6,512 bases of DNA from an uncultured Collinsella sp. (GTDB lineage: Bacteria > Actinomycetota > Coriobacteriia > Coriobacteriales > Coriobacteriaceae). The stretch's first letter is position 1, and each line of letters starts with the position of its first letter. The stretch is taken from assembly GCA_902492185.1 (NCBI GenBank), contig CABUKY010000102.1, forward strand, positions 1 to 6,512. The letters run 5' to 3'. Below are positions 1 to 5,862 of the stretch, one piece after another. The notes beneath the pieces were generated by a model, which saw only the letters and a list, made by a program, of their open reading frames with translations, did not search any database and was not told the origin of the DNA. Position numbers and translations under genes: made by a program.

Positions 1-1093
1 CGGCGTACTCGGGATCGAGCATGAGGGTCTCGACCAGGCCGGTGGTCACAGCGCCGGACTCACCGGAGATGACGCGCGGGTCGCCCTTCTCGGGAGCGCC
101 CAGGGTGCGCATGCCGCGAGCGGTGACCCAGTCGGGGCAGGACACGAAGGCGGTGGCGTGGTTGCGCAGGATATCCCAGCCCAGGATGTTGGGCTCACCG
201 CAGCACAGACCGGCCATGATGGAGGGCATGTCGCCGTCCACGATGCGCGGGTCACCGTCGCCGGCGGCAGCGCCCTTGTACAGGCAGGCGGCAGGCGCGC
301 ACTCAACCACGACGAAGGTGGGCGGGTTATCGGGATACAGGTTGGTGAAGTAGCCCACCACGGCGCCGGCGAGCGAGCCTACACCGGCCTGGACAAAGAC
401 GTGCGTCGGGCGGTTGATGGCCATCTCGCGCAGCTGCTCGGCAGCCTCGGAAGCCATGGTGCCGTAGCCCTCCATAATCCAAGACGGGATCTTCTCGTAG
501 CCCTCCCAGGCGGTGTCCTGAACGATGACGCCGCGCTCGCAGGCGTCGGCCTCGGCGGCGGCCATGCGCACGCACTCGTCGTAGTTGACCTCTTCGATGG
601 TCACCGTGGCGCCCTCAGCGGCGATGTTGTCGAAGCGGGGCTTGGTGGAACCCTTGGGCATGTGCACGACGGCCTTCTGACCCAGCTTGTTGGCAGCCCA
701 TGCCACGCCGCGGCCATGGTTGCCGTCGGTGGCGGTAAAGAAGGTGGCCTGGCCAAAGTCCTTGGCAAGCTGATCGGAAGTCAGGTAATCGAAGGTGCAG
801 TCGGCAACGTCCTTGCCGGTCTCATCGGCAATGTAGTTGGCCATGGCAAACGAGCCGCCCAGAACCTTAAAGGCGTTGAGGCCAAAGCGATAGCTCTCGT
901 CCTTAACGCACAGGTTGGACAGGCCCAGGCGCGCAGCCTGACCGTCCAGACGGGCAAGCGGAGTGACGGTATATTGAGGGAACGACTGGTGGAAGGCACG
1001 GGCCTTCTTCACGTGGTCGAGGCTCATGATTCCCAAGTGCTTGTCATCGCTCTTGGGCATCGTGTTGCCCGCCCACTGGATCTTATCGGCCAT
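1..1093 (-). CDS. dpaL: Diaminopropionate ammonia-lyase (PLP enzyme), 3' end cut by window edge
   Basis: The enzyme converts 2,3-diaminopropionate to pyruvate and two ammonia in the cytoplasm, using pyridoxal phosphate (fold type II, tryptophan-synthase-beta-like). I translated 364 codons from the ATG at 1093; the frame is open to the window edge. The E. coli protein is about 400 residues, so only the C-terminal tail is missing. Family hallmarks are present: YRFGLNAFKVLGG with the Schiff-base lysine at K76, TATDGNHGRG with D123, and VQDTAWEGYEKIP with D193. These correspond to Lys77, Asp120 and Asp189 of the E. coli enzyme. A glycine-rich cofactor loop (QAGVGSLAG) lies near residue 235. The start is set by AAGGAG at 1102-1107, eight bases upstream. 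The gene is divergent from a PAS-HTH regulator, which suggests local control by that regulator. Gene identity is well supported; substrate range is inferred from the family. Confidence 0.95.
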   Translation of the reverse strand, partial: MADKIQWAGNTMPKSDDKHLGIMSLDHVKKARAFHQSFPQYTVTPLARLDGQAARLGLSNLCVKDESYRFGLNAFKVLGGSFAMANYIADETGKDVADCTFDYLTSDQLAKDFGQATFFTATDGNHGRGVAWAANKLGQKAVVHMPKGSTKPRFDNIAAEGATVTIEEVNYDECVRMAAAEADACERGVIVQDTAWEGYEKIPSWIMEGYGTMASEAAEQLREMAINRPTHVFVQAGVGSLAGAVVGYFTNLYPDNPPTFVVVECAPAACLYKGAAAGDGDPRIVDGDMPSIMAGLCCGEPNILGWDILRNHATAFVSCPDWVTARGMRTLGAPEKGDPRVISGESGAVTTGLVETLMLDPEYA

Positions 1094-1101
1094 ACGGTGA
1101 A

Positions 1102-1107
1102 CTCCTT
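1102..1107 (-). promoter_or_regulatory. Ribosome binding site of dpaL
   Basis: On the minus strand this reads AAGGAG, eight bases before the ATG at 1093. It fixes the start of the ammonia-lyase gene. Confidence 0.8.
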
Positions 1108-1182
1108 AAGTCCTCTCTTGCCGGCCCCCGCATACGCGTTTCAGCCCGATCCCATTCACACGGCTGAACTTTTATGTGGATG

Positions 1183-1200
1183 CCAAACAAAAAGTTTGTT
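1183..1200. promoter_or_regulatory. Candidate operator 1 (imperfect palindrome) in the divergent dpaL/regulator gap
   Basis: A perfect inverted repeat AACAAA-AAG-TTTGTT lies at 1186-1200, preceded by CCA. The same pattern recurs 51 bases to the right (1237-1251) with one arm mismatch. Two matching dyads in the gap between a catabolic gene and a divergent DNA-binding regulator are typical of operators. Binding by the neighbouring YheO/DauR-type protein is inference. It is closer to dpaL than site 2 (about 93 bases from the dpaL start). Confidence 0.5.
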
Positions 1201-1233
1201 AGTAATGTTCTATCACACTTTTTGATTGGCATA

Positions 1234-1251
1234 CCTAACGAATTGTTTGTT
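1234..1251. promoter_or_regulatory. Candidate operator 2 (imperfect palindrome) in the divergent dpaL/regulator gap
   Basis: AACGAA-TTG-TTTGTT at 1237-1251, preceded by CCT, matches operator 1 at 14 of 17 positions from the leading CC onward. The centre-to-centre distance is 51 bases, about five helical turns, so both sites face the same side of the DNA. A lone TTTGTT half-site also occurs at 1307-1312. I see no convincing -35/-10 pair for either gene in this gap, so the position relative to promoters is not known. Confidence 0.5.
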
Positions 1252-1358
1252 GCCGTAATCGGTACTTTTTCGCCGCCGAACGGTCATGAATTGCCTTGTT
1301 GATGGATTTGTTTGCGGTCAAGTGTGGTTTATGGCAAAGTGTGCCCAAACTAATTTTT

Positions 1359-1365
1359 AGGAAGG
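1359..1365 (+). promoter_or_regulatory. Ribosome binding site that sets the regulator start
   Basis: AGGAAGG lies five bases before the ATG at 1371. It favours this start over the in-frame upstream ATG at 1296, which would add 25 residues that do not resemble the family. Confidence 0.7.
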
Positions 1366-1370
1366 CACCC

Positions 1371-2028
1371 ATGACCCCCGCACAGATTGAGTTTTACAAG
1401 CGCCTAGCACACGGCCTGGCGCTCCAATTTGGCCCCAACTGCGAAGTCGTCGTCCACGATCTGGAAACCGAGGACGTGGACCACTCCATCGTAGTGATCG
1501 AAAACGGCCACGTCAGCGGGCGCAAACTGGGTGACGGCCCCAGCCATATCGTGTTTGAGTCCATGCACGAGGGCACCACCGACGTGCACGACCGCCCGGG
1601 AGCCATACCTCACCAAAACCACCGATGGCAAGCTGCTCAAATCGTCGACGATCTTTATCCGCAACGACGAAGGCAAGCCCGTCGGCATTTTGGGCATTAA
1701 CTTTGACATTACGCTCATGAAGGCTTTTGAGCGTTCGCTCGACGCCTTTACCGGCACCGGCGGCACGGGCTATACCGAGCCCGAGCCCATTACCAAGAAC
1801 ATCGGCGACCTGCTCGAGGACCTGCTGCACGAGTGCGAGCAGTTTGTGGGCAAGCCCGCGGCACTCATGACCAAAGACGAGCGCATTCGTGCCATTGGCT
1901 ACCTCGACCGTCGCGGCGCCTTCCTCATTTCCAAGTCGAGCGAGCGCGCCTGCGAGTTCTTTGGCATCTCCAAGTACAGTTTTTATAGCTACCTCAATGA
2001 GGCCAAGGCGGCGGCCGGCGACAAGTAG
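1371..2028 (+). pseudogene. YheO/DauR-type PAS-HTH transcriptional regulator, broken by a one-base frameshift
   Basis: Two overlapping frames together encode one regulator of about 218 residues; E. coli YheO is about 240. The first frame (from 1371) gives a YheO-like PAS domain: AHGLALQFGPNCEVVVHDLE, then VIENGHVSGRKLGDG. The second frame resumes at YLTKTTDGKLLKSSTIFIRN and GILGINFDIT, the end of that PAS domain. A C-terminal HTH follows (RIRAIGYLDRRGAFLISKSSERACEFFGISKYSFYSYLNEAK, HTH_22 type). Dropping one base from CCCGGG at 1595-1600 joins them as HDRREPYLTK. As written, the first frame runs on to a stop at 1698-1700 and yields 109 residues without an HTH. Members of this family bind DNA and control amino-acid catabolism genes; DauR represses D-arginine use. 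The divergent dpaL gene is the obvious target, by inference. Genuine decay and a sequencing error are equally open. Confidence 0.85.
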
Positions 2029-2111
2029 GCGCTCGCCTGGATTGCCCCTCCCCTTTTGGGCGCGAGTTCTGGAAAGCACGAATCCAAGACCGAGCCACTT
2101 GGGAAGTTCCA

Positions 2112-2117
2112 TATAAT
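2112..2117 (+). promoter_or_regulatory. Probable -10 box for the membrane-anchored protein gene
   Basis: A perfect TATAAT lies 34 bases before the chosen ATG at 2152, giving an expected leader of about 28 bases. I find no good TTGACA-like -35 at 16-18 bases upstream, so the promoter is either weak, activator-dependent or miscalled. Confidence 0.45.
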
Positions 2118-2151
2118 CGATGTCATTAGTATTTCGAAAGGATGGAACAGA

Positions 2152-3141
2152 ATGGCGTTGAGCAAGGCATCATGCACCGGTCGCGGATTGATTCCGGCAA
2201 TTGGTGGACATGTGCACCGCATGTTCGATGAGGGTGAAGACGACCTGTTTTCGCTGAGCCTTGACGATGTGATGGATGATCGCCCGTGGACCGCCGACGA
2301 ACTCATGGGCGGCGGCGCGGCTCGCCCGTCAAGCCCCAATCCCGCACTTGCGCCTAAGACCGCATCTGCGCCGACTCCTGCGCAGTCGGCTGTTTCGACG
2401 CCCGCGCCTACACCCGCACCCACTTCGGCGCCCACGCCCGCTCCCCGCCCCGCAAGTGACCCATCCGAGACGGCGGCATTTCTCGCAGCAGCGACGCAGG
2501 GCAAATCGGCCGACAGCACTGTTATGTACAGCGCCCAGCAGTTGCCTGTTCCTGCGGCACGCAAGCCTCCGGTCGCAAGGCTCGATGAGCCCGTTGCCCA
2601 TCAGGTTGCCTACGATTCCTGGGCTGCAACCGATCTGGATGAGACCTCTACCGGCATGCCGGCGCTCGACGTTCCAGTTAACCCGCTTTTTGCCGCCAAC
2701 ACGAGCGCCGCAGACTATGAGGGCGGTACGGCATATTCCGATTATTCCGATGGCTATGCTGGCAACAGTCGCATCGAGACCGAGGACTATGGCACCGCGT
2801 CGAGCGATTATCCCAACGATCCGTACGCTGCCACGCCCGCACCGGAATATGACCCGGAGGCCGCGTCCGCGCCGGCGTATACCAAAAGCACGGGCGAAGA
2901 GCGCTTCGCCGATTATTACGCCGAGGAAAAGGCACTGCGTTTCTCGGAATTTCCGCAGGCAGTCAAGGTTGCCTTTATCGCCATTATCATTGCCCTGCTC
3001 GGTGTCATTGCATTTGAGGGATTCCAGCTGTTCCGCGGCCCCACCCAAGCGGAGTCGGAGACCCAGCAAAAAGAGGACGATAACCAGTACCTGGACATCA
3101 ACACCCTCAAGGGCGACCCCAACGACGGGGACGACGAGTAG
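2152..3141 (+). CDS. Hypothetical single-pass membrane protein with long disordered N-terminal region
   Basis: I do not recognise this 329-residue protein. The first 60 residues include an acidic stretch (MFDEGEDDLFSLSLDDVMDD). A Pro/Ala/Thr-rich segment follows (about residues 60-105, repeated PTPAP units), then a Ser/Tyr/Asp-rich segment (about 180-250). One hydrophobic helix at about residues 270-289 (VAFIAIIIALLGVIAF) is followed by a tail of about 35 residues ending in DPNDGDDE. There is no N-terminal signal peptide, so the long N-terminal part is probably cytoplasmic and the protein anchored near its C-terminus; this topology is inferred. The ATG at 2152 is chosen because AAAGGA at 2137-2142 sits nine bases upstream and TATAAT is suitably placed. 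The in-frame ATG at 2221 is the main alternative and has a poor binding site. Codon use fits a real gene. It may act as a scaffold or cell-envelope factor, but nothing in the sequence shows which. Confidence 0.75.
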   Translation: MALSKASCTGRGLIPAIGGHVHRMFDEGEDDLFSLSLDDVMDDRPWTADELMGGGAARPSSPNPALAPKTASAPTPAQSAVSTPAPTPAPTSAPTPAPRPASDPSETAAFLAAATQGKSADSTVMYSAQQLPVPAARKPPVARLDEPVAHQVAYDSWAATDLDETSTGMPALDVPVNPLFAANTSAADYEGGTAYSDYSDGYAGNSRIETEDYGTASSDYPNDPYAATPAPEYDPEAASAPAYTKSTGEERFADYYAEEKALRFSEFPQAVKVAFIAIIIALLGVIAFEGFQLFRGPTQAESETQQKEDDNQYLDINTLKGDPNDGDDE

Positions 3142-3174
3142 CGAGGGCTGAAGGCGGCCACAGGATCCCGCATC

Positions 3175-3200
3175 CAGCACCAGCTTCTTAGTGCTGTTTT
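3175..3200 (+). terminator. Possible weak intrinsic terminator after the membrane-protein gene
   Basis: CAGCAC (3175-3180) pairs with GTGCTG (3191-3196) across a ten-base loop, and TTTT follows. The stem is short, so termination here is tentative. It lies 34 bases after the stop of the upstream gene. Confidence 0.4.
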
Positions 3201-3278
3201 GTCATCCAGCTACACTTTTCCGAAGTTTTAAGGTGCCTATTTCGACACTTTTCCGGATTTTATACTCTGTCCCTCCAG

Positions 3279-3572
3279 ATGCGCTTTACGGTGCAGGCGT
3301 TGGAAGAAGGGCCATGTGCCGCTGGCGGCCCACATGTTCTGCAGATCAAGCTGCTCGGAGACGGCTCGCGCGAGCCGTCCAGCTGGAAGCTTTTTGCCGA
3401 CGGTGCGTGCGTTGCGGACGGATCCGGCGCCTTTGCCCGCGAGTGCTTCTGCGAGGGCGCCGAGGTGTTCCTGGACCTGTGTCGCGACGCCGTGCACGCG
3501 GCCGAGCTGCACCAGTGGAGCCAGAGGGAGTACGAGCTGCTGAGCGCGGCGCGCGGGATTGCGGGGGTGTAG
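3279..3572 (+). CDS. Hypothetical 97-residue cysteine-containing protein
   Basis: I do not recognise this short protein. It begins MRFTVQALEEGPCAAGGPHVLQIKLLGDGS, which looks like beta-strands. A segment with five cysteines over the whole length (C13, C44, C56, C58, C68) leads into a probable helical end (VFLDLCRDAVHAAELHQWSQREYELLSAARG). There is no signal peptide and no membrane helix. Strong GC bias at codon third positions and a terminator 38 bases after the stop support a real gene. No Shine-Dalgarno sequence is visible before the ATG. A TATACT at 3261-3266 would put transcription start only about six bases before it, so translation from a very short leader is possible. No other ATG, GTG or TTG lies in frame between the upstream stop at 3189 and this start. 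The function is unknown. Confidence 0.6.
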   Translation: MRFTVQALEEGPCAAGGPHVLQIKLLGDGSREPSSWKLFADGACVADGSGAFARECFCEGAEVFLDLCRDAVHAAELHQWSQREYELLSAARGIAGV

Positions 3573-3607
3573 GTGGGCAGATAAGCCATCGGCAATTCCG
3601 AGATGGC

Positions 3608-3636
3608 AAGGGCCGGGAATTAGATTCCCGGCCTTT
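3608..3636 (+). terminator. Strong intrinsic terminator between convergent genes
   Basis: GGCCGGGAAT (3611-3620) and ATTCCCGGCC (3624-3633) form a perfect ten-base-pair stem with a three-base TAG loop. Flanking AAG and TTT add three more pairs, one of them G-U. A short T run follows on the plus strand. It ends the 97-residue gene. It also sits just beyond the stop of the leftward gmrSD-like gene and may stop that transcript, although the minus-strand side lacks a good T run. Confidence 0.85.
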
Positions 3637-3639
3637 AAC

Positions 3640-5763
3640 CTAGCACTGCTTTATAAGATCGAGCACCGCGGGAATGTCATCGGCATTACGAAGAGCAACA
3701 TAGGTCGGTAGGCCTGGGCCAAATCCACCCTGCGTACGTTTGTCCTGGCACATGTCCTCTGGATCAATTAGGTCATCCACGCTCTTTGCCAGGCCGACGG
3801 CAATCCAGCCACCGTTGCTGGTCCTACCTTCTAACACGGCATGCAGTTTTCGCTTGCCCGACCTGAAGCCTACATAGTACTTGGCTATGTAGGACTCCCA
3901 CGAAGGGTTACCACTCAGAACGGACTCGCGCACCTCATCGAAAAGCTTCTGGTTGAGCCCACCTTCGGCAAAGGTGGGGTGGTTCTCATGCAGAGTCCAG
4001 ACAGGAGCCTCGTCAGGCTCCCCACGAGAAGGACGGTACTTGTCGACGACGTCTGCCGGAAGGTCGGGATACTTCCATATCTCGCACGCTTCTTTCGCCA
4101 GCTCGTCCGCGCGCTGCCCAATCTCTTCCTCACCCCATTTTTCATGCGAGACAATCGATTTGTTTAGGTAGAGCGGGCTGCACTTAAATCCGACGTCAGG
4201 CAGATTGAGCTTGTCCGAGAACGACCGGTTTGAGTACTCCTGGTTGTAGCCCGTCAGCGTAAGATTTCCCAAGTTGTTGCACAGCCTGTCGTGGACGTCT
4301 TCCCAGTTCTCACCAAGCGATTCCTTCCAGCCGTGCTCATCATCAATCGTCTGGGGCATGATGTGCTCGATCTGGTAATCGTCGGCTGAGATGGACTCCT
4401 TCGGGTGGTGCCAGTTCTCCATGCGTTCCAGGTAATAGCGCTTTTTAGAGAAGCGGTTGTAGCAGTCACGCGCCTTAAACTCCTCGACAAAATGCTCGTC
4501 TGTCGGAAAGTATGCGGTCATACCGCTGCTGTGGATAAGGAGCATCGCCGTAACGTACTCCTCGATATCGTCCTGCTGCTCGAGATTGCGATACATGCCG
4601 GCAAAGAAATTATTTAGGCCCGTGGTAAGTCTGCCGCAAACCGCTCGCCTGAACAGAAACGACTCGATAGTCTCGCAGATACGTAAAAACGCATTGCGGT
4701 CTAGTCCATTCCCCTCGTAAACCGAATAAAGCAACATTAAGAGGGGCCTTATCTGCTTCACGTCGAGGCTTACGATTCTGCCGAACACTCGGCGCAGTCC
4801 GTCGTCCTTCTCCTTACCAAGGAACAGACTGGCGTATCTATGTGCATACCCGCGCAGCTCCTTAAGCAGGCCCTCGGTGTCACCATCGTAGTCGTCGGCG
4901 AAATAGCGCTTAAACTCGTAGTAGGCCTCGTTCTCCTTCGGCATCCTATTGGGAACTTTAAGCCACAGCCAGTACCAGATAAATGCATTGAACTCGTCCT
5001 CGCCGCCTTTTCCGAACAAGCACTCGAGTGGATGCCAATAACCCTCATAAAGCTTGGTCTGTTCGTCGTTGGGAAGCGACATTAGAACGTAGTTACGGAT
5101 GAGGTCAATGGGCGTGAGCGGCTTGCCCTTGGAGTTCATGGACTCAAATATGAGCCGGGCATTATCAACGCCAGCGGTGAGCTTAGTGTCGATGACCTGC
5201 ACGCGGTTTAGCCCCGCCCAAAGCCTTGCCGGGTCAAATGATTTACCACGCATCTTCTCGCGGAAGAACGCATGGTTCTCGACAATCCGATCCGATTTTT
5301 CATCTGGCACGGGAGCCCCAGACACGATGGAGAACAGCGTCTCTTTATCGTCCTGCGAGAGCACCAGCTTGTAGCGTGCCAGACCGTTGTAGTCGTCATC
5401 GTTAAAGAGGTAATTTTTCCTCAGCGCCGAGATTTTGAGGTCGCCAAGGAAGCCAGCCTTGTCGGGGTTGCTCTCCAAATAGTCAGCCAAAGCTGCAATC
5501 ATCAACGAAAACGTCGTCATGCGCTGCTGTCCGTCAATCAGAAGCACGCGCGAAATGCTCGTGGCAGAGCTCTCGGACTCGGGGATATAAAGCATTGACC
5601 CCACGAAGTGCGATACGCCATCACGACCCGCTCGCATGACGTCATCCCAAAGCACCTCGCACTCTTTTACACTCCACGAGTAAACTCGCTGGTACACGGG
5701 AATGACAAACTGCATCTTCGCCACGCCCATAAGGTCGAGCAGATTCGCCTCGGTTGCTTTCAT
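3640..5763 (-). CDS. GmrSD-family DUF262/DUF1524 restriction-type nuclease with DUF5655-like C-terminus
   Basis: This 707-residue protein has the layout of single-chain GmrSD type IV restriction enzymes, which cut modified (for example glucosylated) phage DNA. The N-terminal DUF262 domain carries IPVYQRVYSW (21-30), IDGQQRMTT (76-84) and FESMNSKGKPLT (206-217). DUF262 has a ParB/sulfiredoxin-like fold linked to nucleotide use. The DUF1524 HNH nuclease domain carries DYQIEHIMPQ with the probable catalytic H467, then NNLGNLTLTGYNQEYSNRSFSDK (496-518). The last 100 or so residues (from about 607, ending AVLDLIKQC) resemble DUF5655, an assignment I make from memory of the family. All hallmark residues are intact, so it is probably active. 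The start is supported by AAAGGGG at 5774-5780 on the minus strand, ten bases upstream. It is divergent from hsdS and less GC-rich than the genes to its left, which suggests acquisition. The substrate, including whether modified DNA is cut, is inferred from relatives. Confidence 0.9.
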   Translation of the reverse strand: MKATEANLLDLMGVAKMQFVIPVYQRVYSWSVKECEVLWDDVMRAGRDGVSHFVGSMLYIPESESSATSISRVLLIDGQQRMTTFSLMIAALADYLESNPDKAGFLGDLKISALRKNYLFNDDDYNGLARYKLVLSQDDKETLFSIVSGAPVPDEKSDRIVENHAFFREKMRGKSFDPARLWAGLNRVQVIDTKLTAGVDNARLIFESMNSKGKPLTPIDLIRNYVLMSLPNDEQTKLYEGYWHPLECLFGKGGEDEFNAFIWYWLWLKVPNRMPKENEAYYEFKRYFADDYDGDTEGLLKELRGYAHRYASLFLGKEKDDGLRRVFGRIVSLDVKQIRPLLMLLYSVYEGNGLDRNAFLRICETIESFLFRRAVCGRLTTGLNNFFAGMYRNLEQQDDIEEYVTAMLLIHSSGMTAYFPTDEHFVEEFKARDCYNRFSKKRYYLERMENWHHPKESISADDYQIEHIMPQTIDDEHGWKESLGENWEDVHDRLCNNLGNLTLTGYNQEYSNRSFSDKLNLPDVGFKCSPLYLNKSIVSHEKWGEEEIGQRADELAKEACEIWKYPDLPADVVDKYRPSRGEPDEAPVWTLHENHPTFAEGGLNQKLFDEVRESVLSGNPSWESYIAKYYVGFRSGKRKLHAVLEGRTSNGGWIAVGLAKSVDDLIDPEDMCQDKRTQGGFGPGLPTYVALRNADDIPAVLDLIKQC

Positions 5764-5773
5764 TTACGCTTGT

Positions 5774-5780
5774 CCCCTTT
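5774..5780 (-). promoter_or_regulatory. Ribosome binding site of the GmrSD-like gene
   Basis: On the minus strand it reads AAAGGGG, ten bases before the ATG at 5763. It supports that start. I see no clear promoter boxes in the 99-base gap to the divergent hsdS reading frame. Confidence 0.6.
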
Positions 5781-5862
5781 CTTGTTTACGCCGCTTGCGG
5801 TCAGTCCCCCACTGAACGAAAGACGCTAAAGACCAGAGCATCGAAGCGCTGGAGCAACCGGG

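Noticed and set aside
158..1225. Long plus-strand open frame of 355 codons opposite dpaL
   Set aside because: It lies antisense to a clearly recognised PLP enzyme, has a Gly/Val/His-rich composition typical of an antisense shadow, and has no family resemblance.
1260..1358. Candidate promoter boxes for the regulator in the divergent gap
   Set aside because: Several TTG-type hexamers exist, but none has an acceptable -10 at 16-18 bases spacing, so no promoter is called.
2029..2080. Possible terminator after the regulator (CTCGCC ... GGGCGCGAG)
   Set aside because: The arms pair poorly across a long loop and no T run follows.
1513..2112. Minus-strand 199-codon frame over the regulator
   Set aside because: It is antisense to two segments that together match the YheO/DauR family; no independent support.
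2396..2455. Repetitive GC-rich DNA suggesting a tandem repeat
   Set aside because: It encodes irregular PTPAP units with imperfect copies; it is protein low complexity, not a defined DNA repeat or CRISPR.
2276..3180. Long open frames on both strands overlapping the membrane-protein gene (2276-3151 plus, 2329-3180 minus)
   Set aside because: They are Arg/Pro- and Arg/Gly/Cys-rich shadows caused by GC-rich codons; the chosen frame has a promoter box, a binding site and a coherent membrane helix.
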